Source of the DNA: DTU013 sp964512095
Lineage (GTDB): Bacteria; Bacillota; Clostridia; Acetivibrionales; DTU013
Length of the DNA stretch: 64,000 nucleotides
Assembly: GCA_964512095.1 (NCBI GenBank)
Contig: CAZEIH010000013.1
Coordinates: 1 to 64,000 of the forward strand
Direction: 5' to 3'
The translations under genes were made by a program, and so were the position numbers. Shown here piece by piece: positions 35,309-44,356 of the stretch. The notes beneath the pieces were generated by a model, which was not told the origin of the DNA, made no database searches, and saw only the letters and a program-made list of their open reading frames with translations. The number at the start of each line of letters is the position of its first letter. Position 1 is the stretch's first letter.

Positions 35309-36595
35309 TCAGATTAGTTTTGCATTTCCAACAAGAAACTCTATAGTCTTTTTAGCTACTAAAGTGCTTCTGATATATTCTATATCACCCGGCTGTAAAT
35401 GTTGCCTTAATTCTTCCTCGGTCTGCTTGTAATTCTCTGCCATTTTCTTTATTTCATTGTCGGTGTCTTCCTCCGACGGAACAATGGCCTCCTCCTTGCT
35501 GATTTTCTCTATGACCAGCTGAGTCTTAACCTCCTGCTCCGCTCTGCCTTTAAATTGTTCCCTGAAACTATTCATATCCATACCCGAAATTTCTAGGTAT
35601 TTTTCTAAGTCCAATCCCTGATAGCTCAGTCTCATCCCAAAGTCATATACAAGATTGTCTATATGCTTTTCTACCATGATTTCAGGAATGTCAACAGTAG
35701 CGTTCTCTACAATCTTTTCCACTACGTTATCCTCATTTTCATGTTCGGCTGCGTGCTCTGCCCTGTCAAGGAGTTTCTTTCTTATATCAGTCTTATATTC
35801 ATCCACTGTATCAAACTCGCTTATGTCCTTTACAAACTCATCATCAAACTTTGGAAGCTCTTTTACTTTGATTTCTTTAATAGTAACCTTGAAAAGCGCT
35901 GGCTTTCCGGCTAGCTCTTTACTAGAGTAATCCTCAGGGAAGGAAACGTTTACATCCTTTTCTTCATCCTTCGAAACACCTATCAGCTGATCCTCAAAGC
36001 CCGGAATGAATGTTCCTGAACCAATGACCAGATCATAATCGTTTCCTTTGCCACCTTCAAATGCAACGTCATCAACAAAGCCTTCGAAATCAATAGTAAC
36101 TGTATCTCCTGATGCAACAGGTCTGTCTTCAATGGTGATTAGCCTTGAGTTCTTTTCTAGTTCCTTCTCTATTTCCTTTTCAACGTCATCATCAGTTACC
36201 ATTGCGCTGGCCTTTTTGACTTCTACACCCTTGTACTCTCCAAGCTCAACCTCAGGTCTAACAGTTACCTTTGCAGTAAATATCAGCGCCTGTCCCTTTC
36301 CAATTTGCTTTATATCAATCTCCGGCCTGTCCACCGGGTGTATATCATTTTCCTCCACAGCCTTGTCGTATTCCTCAGGGCAAACCTCGTTAATTGCATC
36401 CTCATATAATACCTGCTCCCCATAGAATTTCTCCACCATGTACCTGGGAGCTTTACCCCTTCTGAAACCAGGTATATTGAACCTTTTCGAATTCTTGGCA
36501 AAGGATTTCTGTAGTCCTTGCTCAAATTTTTCCGCATCAACTTCTATTTCCAGTTGAACAATATTATTTCCTACGTTTTCTACTTTCACCTGCAT
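35309..36595 (-). CDS. tig: Trigger factor (ribosome-associated chaperone)
   Basis: 428 aa. The ribosome-binding domain has the loop signature FNIPGFRRGKAPRYMVEKFY. The FKBP-type PPIase domain is at about 155-240 (GDTVTIDFEGFVDDVAFEGG, VIGSGTFIPGFEDQLIG). The long C-terminal helical domain ends KKTIEFLVGNAKLI. It binds nascent chains at the ribosome exit tunnel. It is the first gene of tig-clpP-clpX, with a good promoter about 80 bp upstream. Confidence 0.95.
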   Translation of the reverse strand: MQVKVENVGNNIVQLEIEVDAEKFEQGLQKSFAKNSKRFNIPGFRRGKAPRYMVEKFYGEQVLYEDAINEVCPEEYDKAVEENDIHPVDRPEIDIKQIGKGQALIFTAKVTVRPEVELGEYKGVEVKKASAMVTDDDVEKEIEKELEKNSRLITIEDRPVASGDTVTIDFEGFVDDVAFEGGKGNDYDLVIGSGTFIPGFEDQLIGVSKDEEKDVNVSFPEDYSSKELAGKPALFKVTIKEIKVKELPKFDDEFVKDISEFDTVDEYKTDIRKKLLDRAEHAAEHENEDNVVEKIVENATVDIPEIMVEKHIDNLVYDFGMRLSYQGLDLEKYLEISGMDMNSFREQFKGRAEQEVKTQLVIEKISKEEAIVPSEEDTDNEIKKMAENYKQTEEELRQHLQPGDIEYIRSTLVAKKTIEFLVGNAKLI

Positions 36596-36675
36596 CAGTC
36601 TTCATTCTCCTATCATTTCAGATTTATCATCTGATAAAATTTACGGGGATTATCATACCCCGAATTATCCCATAC

Positions 36676-36704
36676 ATTATAACAAAATATTCTTAATAAG
36701 CCAA
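36676..36704 (-). promoter_or_regulatory. Sigma-A type promoter of tig-clpP-clpX
   Basis: On the minus strand TTGGCT (704-699) and TATAAT (681-676) are 17 bp apart, 80 bp from the tig ATG. A short CGGGG/CCCCG inverted repeat lies just downstream. Confidence 0.7.
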
Positions 36705-36735
36705 CACAAACATTCTTTATGTTTGTTATTGCCCA

Positions 36736-37464
36736 TTATAAATTCGTCTGACTTATCTTCTGAAAAATCAAAACAGGGGAAAACCCTAGGTGATCTGCTG
36801 ATACCAGTCTAAAGGTTATCCCGTCATAAACACCTTCAATGGCACCTTTACAAGCATCGCCATGTAGATGGCCGTATATACAAAGCTGTACCTCATACTT
36901 TTTCATTATACTCAGAAATTCCGAAAATTTACCCTTCGAATTATAAGGTGGATAATGGAGGGCAACAACAATCCGGCTAACTGAAGGATCCGATGTAGCA
37001 CTTTTGAGGGACAGTTCTAAACGCTGTAGCTCTCTTTTGTAGATTTTTACATCCTCAGATCCGAATCCTACCTCCCCAGGCATCTCCCAACCCCTGGTGC
37101 CACACACAGCTGTCCCTGCAATTGTGTAGCTATTGTTGTGCATAAATTCGATAGAAGTGAATCCATTGTCATTTAGAAATTTGTCCAGCTTGCTTTTTGT
37201 AGTCCACCAATAATCATGATTGCCTTTAGATATAATCTTTTTCCCCGGCAGCTCATGTAAAAACCTAAAATCCTCATATGCCTGTTCAAGGTAGGTTGCC
37301 CACGAAATATCGCCGGGCACAATGACATAATCGTCTTCCCCGACTATAGCGCACCAGCTTTCCTCTAGCTTGCTCATATAATTAGCCCATCTGGCCCCAA
37401 ACACATCCATTGGCTTGTCAATGCTCAATGCTAGATGCAAATCCGATATAGCGTATATTGCCAT
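36736..37464 (-). CDS. Metallophosphoesterase (calcineurin-like)
   Basis: 242 aa. Metal ligands in order: DLHLAL (AISDLHL at the N-terminus), VPGDISWATY, SKGNHDYWW, then VVALHYPPYNS and IYGHLHGDA. This subfamily in clostridia is annotated as a phosphoesterase of unknown substrate. It has no signal peptide. It starts about 35 bp from a tandem-repeat array, with uvrC on the other side. Confidence 0.85.
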   Translation of the reverse strand: MAIYAISDLHLALSIDKPMDVFGARWANYMSKLEESWCAIVGEDDYVIVPGDISWATYLEQAYEDFRFLHELPGKKIISKGNHDYWWTTKSKLDKFLNDNGFTSIEFMHNNSYTIAGTAVCGTRGWEMPGEVGFGSEDVKIYKRELQRLELSLKSATSDPSVSRIVVALHYPPYNSKGKFSEFLSIMKKYEVQLCIYGHLHGDACKGAIEGVYDGITFRLVSADHLGFSPVLIFQKISQTNL

Positions 37465-37499
37465 GCTTCAGCTTCCTTTCATCACTTTAATCGATAATC

Positions 37500-37732
37500 G
37501 GGGACGGTTCTCTCCCATGGGGACGGTTCTCTCCCATGGGGACAGTTCTCTCACATGGGGGACAGTTCTCTCCCATGGGGACGGTTCTCTCCCATGGGGA
37601 CAGTTCTCTCTCATGGGGACAGTTCTCTCCCATGGGGACGGTTCTCTCTCATGGGGACAGTTCTCTCACATGGGGGACGGTTCTCTCACATGGGGACGGT
37701 TCTCTCCCATGGGGACGGTTCTCCTCATTGAT
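37500..37732. repeat. Tandem array of about 12 GGGGAC(A/G)GTTCTCTCCCAT units
   Basis: Twelve units of 19-20 bp, varying at a few positions (G/A in GACGG or GACAG; CCCAT, CTCAT or CACAT). It fills the gap between the metallophosphoesterase start and the uvrC stop. Neighbouring units can pair through TCCCAT-GGGGA. The same core recurs at 47.3 and 51.8 kb. Confidence 0.95.
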
Positions 37733-37743
37733 GATTTCCCGCT

Positions 37744-39672
37744 TCACCGCACCGATCTTAAAAACTCATATAACCCTTCTGCAACAGACCGGCTTATGCC
37801 CTCTACCGCTTCCAAATCGTCTATCTGTGCCCGTCTGATACGACTCACTGAACCAAAATGCTTCAGCAGAGCCTTTTTTCGTTTAGGACCTATACCCTCT
37901 ACTTCATCAAGTATCGATTTAGAGTATCTCTTGGCCCTTAGCCTCTTATTATAATCCAACGCAAACCGGTGAGCTTCATCCTGTATTGATGTCACATACC
38001 TTAATACATTCAGATTTCCTGTCAAATCAATCTCCCGGTCTGGAAGAACCAAGCCCCTTGTTCTATGCTTATCATCCTTGACCATACCACATAAGGATAT
38101 AGTCACGCCAATTTCACCTAGCACCTGCCTTACTGCATTTACATGGCCCAAACCACCATCAAGCATTATTAGGTCAGGAAGCTTGCTAAACTTGCTTTTG
38201 CTACTCGCCTTCGCTCCCTTTTTCTCCCCCACTTGCCCGCTCGAGTCGCCGGTCCTTGCTAGCTCTATCTCCTTCACCTGACTGGCTTCAATTTGCTTTT
38301 CCGCTTCAGCATGCTTAAATCTACGATACAGCACCTCCTGCATGCTGGCATAGTCGTTCTGCACTTCCGTTGAGCGTATTTTAAAACGCCTGTACTCCTT
38401 TTTCGCAGCCTTCCCTTCTTCAAATACAACCATGGAAGCCACTATCTCTGAGGACCCCGTGTTAGATATGTCGTAGGCCTCTATTCTATTAGGTAGCTTC
38501 TCCAGTCCAAGCAAACCAGCCATTTCCCTAAGCCCTTCCTGTACTCCGTCAGGCAAAGAGGCTTTATCTCTAAAACGCTTAAGCTCTATCCTTGCATTTT
38601 CAGACACCATCTCAACCATGTGGAGCTTTTCACCCCTGCGTGGCACCTTCACATGAACTCTTCCGCCTTTTCTGGAGCCCAGCCAGTTTTCTATAAGCTC
38701 CTTATCTTCAAAATCTACCGCAATAATAATCTCAGAGGGTATTATATTAGTAGTCCCATAAAACTGCTTCAGGAAGGACGGTGCAGCTTCGTCAAGCTCA
38801 GCTTCTCCGGTTCCTTCTAATATAAAAAACTCTCTACCCAAAAGCTTGCCACCTCTGACAAAAAACACTTGGACACAGGTATCTGTTTTGTCTGCTGAAA
38901 ATCCAATAATATCCTGATCCATACCCGCCACCGATAGGACCTTTTGCTCCTGAGTAATATGCCTAAGGCTTATCAACTTATTGCGAAGCGCTGCTGCCCG
39001 TTCAAATTCCAACCCATCCGATGCTTCCTGCATTTGTTTCTCTAGCTTTGATATAATCGCGTCCTGCTTTCCGTCAAGAAAAGAGCAGATATCAATAACA
39101 ACTCCGCGATACTCTTCCTTGTCCACACTACCCGAACAGGGGCCCAAACATTGACCAATGTGATAATTCAAGCACGGCCTGCTCTTTCCAATATCTCTTG
39201 GCAGTAATCGTTTACAGGTTCTTATTGGAAATGCCTTTTTTATTAAATTTATGGTTTCCCGGACAGAAACGACATTTGAGTATGGTCCAAAGTATCTGGC
39301 ACCATCCTTAATAACCCGCCTAGTCATAAATATTCGAGGATATTCCTCATTCATGGTAATCTTGATGTATGGATATGATTTGTCATCCTTGAGCAGAATA
39401 TTGTATCTGGGCTTTTTATCCTTAATCAGATTGCACTCCAGTATCAACGCCTCAAGCTCTGTATCCGTGACAATATACTCGAACTCTATTATTTTCGACA
39501 CCATGGCAGAGACCTTTGGAGTATGCGCAGCGGATGCTTGAAAATACTGTCTTACTCTGTTTTTTAGCACCCTTGCCTTACCAACATATATAATAGTGCC
39601 GGTTTCATCCTTCATAAGATAAACGCCCGGTTTATCGGGCAGTTTCTTGAGTTCCTCGTAAATATCAAACAT
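37744..39672 (-). CDS. uvrC: UvrABC system protein C
   Basis: 642 aa. GIY-YIG nuclease domain at the N-terminus (DKPGVYLMKDETGTIIYVGK), the C-x-n-C region RPCLNYHIGQCLGPCSG, a UVR domain near 205-240, the RNase H-like nuclease (EAYDISNTGSSEIVASMVVF, DGGLGHVNA) and two C-terminal helix-hairpin-helix motifs (EGIGPKRKKALLKHFGSVSR). It makes the dual incisions of nucleotide excision repair. A Lys/Ser-rich insertion of about 35 residues lies before LPDLIMLDGG. It is 3 bp from the HPr-like gene upstream, so the two are cotranscribed. Confidence 0.95.
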   Translation of the reverse strand: MFDIYEELKKLPDKPGVYLMKDETGTIIYVGKARVLKNRVRQYFQASAAHTPKVSAMVSKIIEFEYIVTDTELEALILECNLIKDKKPRYNILLKDDKSYPYIKITMNEEYPRIFMTRRVIKDGARYFGPYSNVVSVRETINLIKKAFPIRTCKRLLPRDIGKSRPCLNYHIGQCLGPCSGSVDKEEYRGVVIDICSFLDGKQDAIISKLEKQMQEASDGLEFERAAALRNKLISLRHITQEQKVLSVAGMDQDIIGFSADKTDTCVQVFFVRGGKLLGREFFILEGTGEAELDEAAPSFLKQFYGTTNIIPSEIIIAVDFEDKELIENWLGSRKGGRVHVKVPRRGEKLHMVEMVSENARIELKRFRDKASLPDGVQEGLREMAGLLGLEKLPNRIEAYDISNTGSSEIVASMVVFEEGKAAKKEYRRFKIRSTEVQNDYASMQEVLYRRFKHAEAEKQIEASQVKEIELARTGDSSGQVGEKKGAKASSKSKFSKLPDLIMLDGGLGHVNAVRQVLGEIGVTISLCGMVKDDKHRTRGLVLPDREIDLTGNLNVLRYVTSIQDEAHRFALDYNKRLRAKRYSKSILDEVEGIGPKRKKALLKHFGSVSRIRRAQIDDLEAVEGISRSVAEGLYEFLRSVR

Positions 39673-39675
39673 TGT

Positions 39676-39945
39676 TTAGCCGTTCTCACCTATGTCTGAA
39701 AGTAAATAGCTTTCCAACTCTGCAGCTGCCTCTGCTTCATCCTCGCCTTCTACAGACAGCGATACTAATGAATCCTTGCCTATGCCAAGGGATAATACTC
39801 CTAAAAGGCTCTTGCCATTAGCTCTCCTATCTGCCTTTGCTATCCAGATACTGGCTCTATATTTCGAAGCCTTTTGAATAAATAAGGCTGCTGATTTTGA
39901 CTGTAGTCCCTGAGGATTATTTATTGTAATTTCCTTTATTATCAT
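39676..39945 (-). CDS. HPr-family protein with Gln at position 15 (Crh-like)
   Basis: 89 aa, the usual HPr size. The sequence GLQSKSA replaces GLHARPA, so residue 15 is Gln instead of the phosphate-carrying His. Ser46 is kept in NGKSLLGVLSLGI, the site phosphorylated by HPr kinase. That is the pattern of Bacillus Crh, which cannot carry phosphate in the sugar PTS but acts as a CcpA corepressor when Ser46 is phosphorylated. So this is probably a regulator of carbon catabolite repression, not a transporter component. It sits directly upstream of uvrC, as in several clostridia. Confidence 0.85.
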   Translation of the reverse strand: MIIKEITINNPQGLQSKSAALFIQKASKYRASIWIAKADRRANGKSLLGVLSLGIGKDSLVSLSVEGEDEAEAAAELESYLLSDIGENG

Positions 39946-40386
39946 CTTTACCTCCGTGGTACTATACTTTTTCTGAGTAATAATTTTATTATGAGTATGC
40001 TTCTGTAATAGCTTTTCAGACAGCTCCTACATCTTTTTTTAGATATGTCTCGCACATATTATAGCAAATGTCAGTTCATTTTACCATAATAATATTACAG
40101 TTGAACAATGCTTGACCTATTCAACCATCCACCACACTAAACTAATTCCACCATCTTTTCACAAATCCATTCAGTAGGATAATCAGGTGTGCATTTACAG
40201 TGTAGCCCTTCTTTACGCTAAATATTTTTCTCATCGTATAAAATGTGAAAATTTGGCCCAAAACACGAAACAAAAAGCACACGGTCGCGAATTACCATCT
40301 GCTCACTCTCTATACTTATTCTTAATTAGCATCTTTACAGCTAGGCCATCTCATAGTTGATTTCTTCGCGGGCCTTCTAGTTTCAG
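39946..40386. other. Gene-free stretch (441 bp)
   Basis: A+T-rich, with a TATAAT on the minus strand near 40060 that may belong to the HPr-like gene promoter. I see no gene, repeat or hairpin of note. Confidence 0.6.
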
Positions 40387-41427
40387 TTAGACATCATCTG
40401 ACTTAGGCTCCTTACCACTCCCCTCGGGCTCCTTGCCCTTTGATTCGGGCTGAGTATCGCAGGCCTCAGCTTTTCCATCATCTACTTCTGGGATATTAAC
40501 AGTAGCATTAAGCTTGTTTCTTTGACTACTACCCCTATTATTTTTCAAATAATTCTGCTCAACCATTATTCCTAAACCAAGTGAATAAATAAAGACATTC
40601 ATCACTCCTACAATGATAACACTCAATAAAATGCCGCTCTGGGGTATTAAAAATGTAACTAACAGCTTAACTAGTGTTACAGAAACAATGCCGGTTGTAA
40701 ACTCAGCATAAATACTATTCTTGGGGCTAAATGACTTTAGTATCATTCTCCCTATAAACATCAAAGCAGGTATAGATGCTATTATCAGCAGTATAATATA
40801 AAACAGTGGTGCAATAAGTGTTACCAGCAATAATAGAAGCAGCGAGCTTGCTCCTATTAACGTGAGCAGACCAAGTATCATCTTTCTTCTAAAATTTCTA
40901 TCAAGTCTTTTCGCAATGATATTGTATTTTTTGCGTGATATAAGTAATACAAGCAGTCCTACTATAAATACTGCCAGGGCGTAAAGCAGAGTTATGATCA
41001 GCCTCAGATACGAAAAAGCTCCAATGTCCAGGTTCATAGCTTCGCCAAATATCCTAACCTCCTGTCCACCAATAACTGAACTAGCTGACTTGGACAGGGC
41101 GCCTATTGTAATGACGTCACTCATTACCTGAGCATTATCGTGCAGAACTGTATTGCCAAATAATGTAACTACCTGGCCTGACACAAATGAATTAACTGAA
41201 ACATCTCCAAATACTGTTATGATATGGCCGCTAACCTTGCTATTAACTGTGACATCGCCAAGGACAAGCACTACATTGCCTTGAATTGGTTCATTTATTA
41301 TGGCATCTTCAAGGATACGAATCCTATCCCCGCTTTCCGAGTGGACATAAATACCTTCGGCAGTAACTGAAGTGACTGAAATTATTAATAATACACATAT
41401 GGCAAAGAAAGCTACCAGCTTTTTCAT
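40387..41427 (-). CDS. Membrane protein with bactofilin-like repeats
   Basis: 346 aa with a signal peptide (1-23). Residues about 45-125 repeat a short beta-helix unit (NVVLVLGDVTVNSKVSGHII, TVFGDVSVNSFVSGQVVTLF), like a bactofilin or polymer-forming domain. Four or more membrane helices follow (about 143-165, 185-215, 220-240, 255-290). The charged C-terminal tail is rich in Pro, Glu, Lys and Gly. The gene overlaps the anti-sigma factor by 4 bp and is the third gene of an ECF sigma operon, so it probably belongs to an envelope stress response. The repeats would be outside the membrane. Confidence 0.7.
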   Translation of the reverse strand: MKKLVAFFAICVLLIISVTSVTAEGIYVHSESGDRIRILEDAIINEPIQGNVVLVLGDVTVNSKVSGHIITVFGDVSVNSFVSGQVVTLFGNTVLHDNAQVMSDVITIGALSKSASSVIGGQEVRIFGEAMNLDIGAFSYLRLIITLLYALAVFIVGLLVLLISRKKYNIIAKRLDRNFRRKMILGLLTLIGASSLLLLLLVTLIAPLFYIILLIIASIPALMFIGRMILKSFSPKNSIYAEFTTGIVSVTLVKLLVTFLIPQSGILLSVIIVGVMNVFIYSLGLGIMVEQNYLKNNRGSSQRNKLNATVNIPEVDDGKAEACDTQPESKGKEPEGSGKEPKSDDV

Positions 41428-42002
41428 TCAGTTTCCCCCTCGCCATGCGTACCGACATAATGGAGGAGTCTCTGGGTACCAAATATCATTAATAGCAATG
41501 TAAAGAATACATAGTAGTATGATTTTACGATAGAGAATCCAATCTCTACAACTACCAGCAATGCATTTACAAGCAAACCAAATAAATCCTTAACTACCCC
41601 AACCACTGCTGCTGTAGCACTGGAGAAGGAGTTGAAATACTCACTAAGCTTCTCAAAGGCACTGAAAATACTAACCTGTTTCAGGTCTGCCACAAAAATC
41701 AGTAAAAGTACAATAGCGAGCGCCATTGCACCATTGTAAAGCCATACTATCATCCTGGCACTCTTCTCCTTGCGCTCATTCTCAATTATTGTTACCTTAT
41801 CCATTACCTTAGCTTCAAAATCAGCCGGAGGTTCCACCTCTATCTTTGTTTCAAGCGTTGTGAATATGGCTTGCATGCAATTGAATTCTGCATTGCATCC
41901 ATTGCATTTTTCTAAATGCTCTTTGAACTGTATGCTCTCGTCTTTGCTTAATTCACCGTCAAAATGTTTCATAATATATTCCTTTGATAATTCACAGTTC
42001 AT
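41424..42002 (-). CDS. Anti-sigma factor with zinc-finger domain
   Basis: 192 aa. The N-terminal zinc-binding ZAS domain has the H-x3-C-x2-C motif in FKEHLEKCNGCNAEF. Membrane helices are at about 85-105 and 130-185. ZAS proteins hold their ECF sigma factor inactive at the membrane until a signal arrives. It overlaps the sigma gene upstream and the bactofilin-like gene downstream by 4 bp each, which shows tight translational coupling. Confidence 0.82.
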   Translation of the reverse strand: MNCELSKEYIMKHFDGELSKDESIQFKEHLEKCNGCNAEFNCMQAIFTTLETKIEVEPPADFEAKVMDKVTIIENERKEKSARMIVWLYNGAMALAIVLLLIFVADLKQVSIFSAFEKLSEYFNSFSSATAAVVGVVKDLFGLLVNALLVVVEIGFSIVKSYYYVFFTLLLMIFGTQRLLHYVGTHGEGETE

Positions 42003-42553
42003 AACGCCTCCTCCTTTCTGTCCGGCATGAGTGCCTCTCTAAGCATCAGCCTTGCCCGGTAAAGTCTATTTTTAATTATTGTCATAGGTACACCGAGAAC
42101 CTTTGTCATTTCTTCGTAAGATAATCCATTTTGATGGAATAAAATTATCGGTGTCCGGTACTTTTCAGGCAGCGAATGTATAGCTTCCCTTATCCGCTCA
42201 GAGCGTTCCTTCTGCAGATAACTGGTCTCAGGAGTATCAACGCCGTCCGAAAATCCTTCGATTTCCTCAATAGGAGTCGAATAAATCTTCTTTTTCCTGT
42301 GTATATCAAGGCAAAGATTGGTTGTTATTCGGACAGCCCAAGTAGAAAACTTGTATTCAGGATTGTACCGGTCAAGTGCTTTGTATATCCTGATGAAGAC
42401 TTCCTGTGAAATGTCGCTAATCTCTTCCTTGTCATTTATCATATTATACACGACGCTGAATATCAACTTTTTATATCGTGTCACTAGTTCCTCAAAATAC
42501 TCCTGCTGCCCTGCCAGACACTTTTGTATTAAATCATAGTCGGTCAGCTCCAA
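41999..42553 (-). CDS. ECF-type RNA polymerase sigma factor
   Basis: 184 aa with sigma-70 region 2 (LVTRYKKLIFSVVYNMINDK, then ISQEVFIRIYKALDRYNPEY with KFSTWAVRITTNLCLDIHRK) and region 4 (LPEKYRTPIILFHQNGLSYE, VLGVPMTIIKNRLYRARLML). It resembles SigW/RpoE-type extracytoplasmic function factors. It is followed by a membrane anti-sigma factor with overlapping ATGA. Target genes are unknown but include presumably its own operon. Confidence 0.9.
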   Translation of the reverse strand: MELTDYDLIQKCLAGQQEYFEELVTRYKKLIFSVVYNMINDKEEISDISQEVFIRIYKALDRYNPEYKFSTWAVRITTNLCLDIHRKKKIYSTPIEEIEGFSDGVDTPETSYLQKERSERIREAIHSLPEKYRTPIILFHQNGLSYEEMTKVLGVPMTIIKNRLYRARLMLREALMPDRKEEAL

Positions 42554-42694
42554 TCGGTTCTCACCACCTTGCCTATATAAGATTATACGCCAAAGTGGCC
42601 TCCATGTCTTATTTATTGAGAAAATATTTGCTATAATAGGAGGAGACCATATCCAATGCCCCCCTATGTATCTCTTTAGTTATGAGGTGTTTTC

Positions 42695-43036
42695 ATGATA
42701 ATAAGAAATGTTACCCGCAAAACTATACTTACAAACAAATGCGAAATCGCTGCAACCTTTATTTCGCGATTCAAAGGCCTACAGCTTAGAAAGGAACTAC
42801 CACAGGGCCATGGTCTTCTCATAACTCCCTGCAATTCGATTCATATGTTTTTTATGAGATTTGCAATTGACGCAGTTTTTATTGATTCAGAAAACAGAAT
42901 TGTACATATCGAAAACTCTATAAAGCCCTGGCGAATCTCCAAGCTTGTGAAAAACGCACAAAGCGTATTGGAGCTTCCAGCAGGAACCTCCAATACTACG
43001 AGCTGCGAACCAGGCGACCTTCTGGAAATTCTATGA
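42695..43036 (+). CDS. DUF192 family protein
   Basis: 113 aa. The compact DUF192 beta-fold is recognisable from RFKGLQLRKELPQGHGLLIT and PCNSIHMFFMRFAIDAVFID, and ends with VLELPAGTSNTTSCEPGD. Function of the family is not known; in archaea and bacteria it is often exported or near stress genes. It is on the plus strand between two minus-strand operons. An AGGAGG at about 42640 is too far for its start; a GAGGTG lies close to the ATG. Confidence 0.8.
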   Translation: MIIRNVTRKTILTNKCEIAATFISRFKGLQLRKELPQGHGLLITPCNSIHMFFMRFAIDAVFIDSENRIVHIENSIKPWRISKLVKNAQSVLELPAGTSNTTSCEPGDLLEIL

Positions 43037-43160
43037 TTTGCTGACATATAATTCACCGATGTATCGTGGCCTGGATTTGTGACTTTGCTTGCCTATAACT
43101 TTGCTGATTCGCTGACGTACTGCGACCTGGACGTGTAGCTTACTTACCTGTGACTTTGCT
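43037..43160. repeat. Degenerate duplication at the rimI 3' end
   Basis: Two copies of a roughly 60-bp segment are recognisable by the shared series TTTGCTGA, CGRCCTGGA, GTG and CTTGCCT/CTTACCT. The second copy enters the last codons of rimI. The copies are far from identical, so the call is tentative. Confidence 0.45.
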
Positions 43161-43607
43161 AAAGTACTTCCACATAATCACAGCATCCTCATTATTATCT
43201 GCATAGTATGCCTTACGCATCCCACCATCTGCAAACCCATATTTGCGGTACAAGGCCTGAGCACTAAAATTACTCTTTCTCACTTCCAACGTAAGTGCTA
43301 TTAAGCACCGCCTCTCGGCCTCCTCCAGCAGCGTCTTCATTAATTCATTGCCAACACCACAACCCCTGAACTCCGGATGCACCGCTATGTTTGTAATATG
43401 TCCCTCATCTAACACCTGCCACATTCCAATATACCCCACCACCTTGCCAGCTACCAGGGCACAAAAATACACAGAAGCTTTATTATTTGCAAATTCATCT
43501 GTAATGGACTGCCTGGACCAGGGGATTATAAAGCTTAGCTTCTCAATACTAACTATATCGTCAATATGCTCCTGACTGGCTCTAACAATTTTCATATTCC
43601 TTAACAT
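43140..43607 (-). CDS. rimI: Ribosomal protein S18 alanine N-acetyltransferase
   Basis: 155 aa (a start four codons later is also possible). The GNAT fold shows GHITNIAVHPEFRGCGVGNE (acetyl-CoA loop), then LEVRKSNFSAQALYRKYGFA. RimI acetylates the N-terminus of S18. It sits 20 bp downstream of tsaB in the usual tsaE-tsaB-rimI order. The C-terminus lies in the degenerate repeat. Confidence 0.9.
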   Translation of the reverse strand: MLRNMKIVRASQEHIDDIVSIEKLSFIIPWSRQSITDEFANNKASVYFCALVAGKVVGYIGMWQVLDEGHITNIAVHPEFRGCGVGNELMKTLLEEAERRCLIALTLEVRKSNFSAQALYRKYGFADGGMRKAYYADNNEDAVIMWKYFSKVTGK

Positions 43608-43627
43608 TCTGTTCCGCTTCCTTTAGA

Positions 43628-44356
43628 TCACTTATTAACTCCATCTAGTTGATGCTTTTTAGCATATTCTCTTTCAGCCTGTGACGGTCTTAGGTAAAAA
43701 GGCTTAAGCTCCAATTGATCTATACTCTCTCCCCTTGTGTGGCGCAAAAGAGCAAGCTGTGCTGTCGATGCCGCCATCTGCTGCAGTGAAAAAACAGGCA
43801 TAAAATCACAACGATTTTTCAGCTCAATTTTAAGGAAATCCCTGTGGAGCAATACTCCATCACCAGTAAAAACAACGTTTACATTATCGTATTCCTCTTC
43901 AAAGAGCTTTACCAAATCAGACACATGTATCCCCATGTAACCAGACAGGTTTGTCATCAGGCCATTCTGAGGCTTGTACAATGCTGTGTAAACCTGATTG
44001 TTTCTTGCGTCCATAATTGGGCAAACAAGGGTGCCCTCTGCAACAACAGCTGTGTTTGCCAACGCATCTAAAGAAGTTATGCCTGAAACAGGCTTATTCA
44101 ATGCATACGCCAAGGCTTTTATTGTTGTTACACCAATTCTAAGTCCCGTAAATGAGCCTGGACCTGTCACAGCCGCGTAAACATCTATTTGCGCAGGTGT
44201 GAGTTTGACACTATCCAGCAATTCATTTAGCATAGGAACCAGCTTTTGTGAATGAGTTTTTAAATCCTTAAGCAGGAATTCAGCCAGTAGTCCATTTTCA
44301 TCAACAATAGCTATACCTGCCATCGCAGTGGAGGTATCAACCGCAAGTGCCTTCAT
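43628..44356 (-). CDS. tsaB: tRNA t6A modification protein TsaB
   Basis: 242 aa from the ATG at 44356, with GGGAGG upstream, overlapping the tsaE stop by 20 bp. Motifs: LAVDTSTAMAGIAIV, HSQKLVPMLNELL and VYAAVTGPGSFTGLRIGVTT. TsaB dimerises with TsaD as a scaffold for threonylcarbamoyl transfer and lacks the metal site itself. Confidence 0.93.
   Translation of the reverse strand: MKALAVDTSTAMAGIAIVDENGLLAEFLLKDLKTHSQKLVPMLNELLDSVKLTPAQIDVYAAVTGPGSFTGLRIGVTTIKALAYALNKPVSGITSLDALANTAVVAEGTLVCPIMDARNNQVYTALYKPQNGLMTNLSGYMGIHVSDLVKLFEEEYDNVNVVFTGDGVLLHRDFLKIELKNRCDFMPVFSLQQMAASTAQLALLRHTRGESIDQLELKPFYLRPSQAEREYAKKHQLDGVNK

Noticed and set aside
37500..37732. CRISPR array
   Set aside because: The units are contiguous with no unique spacers of 30-40 bp, and no cas genes are near. 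The same holds for 47305-47503 and 9682-9868.
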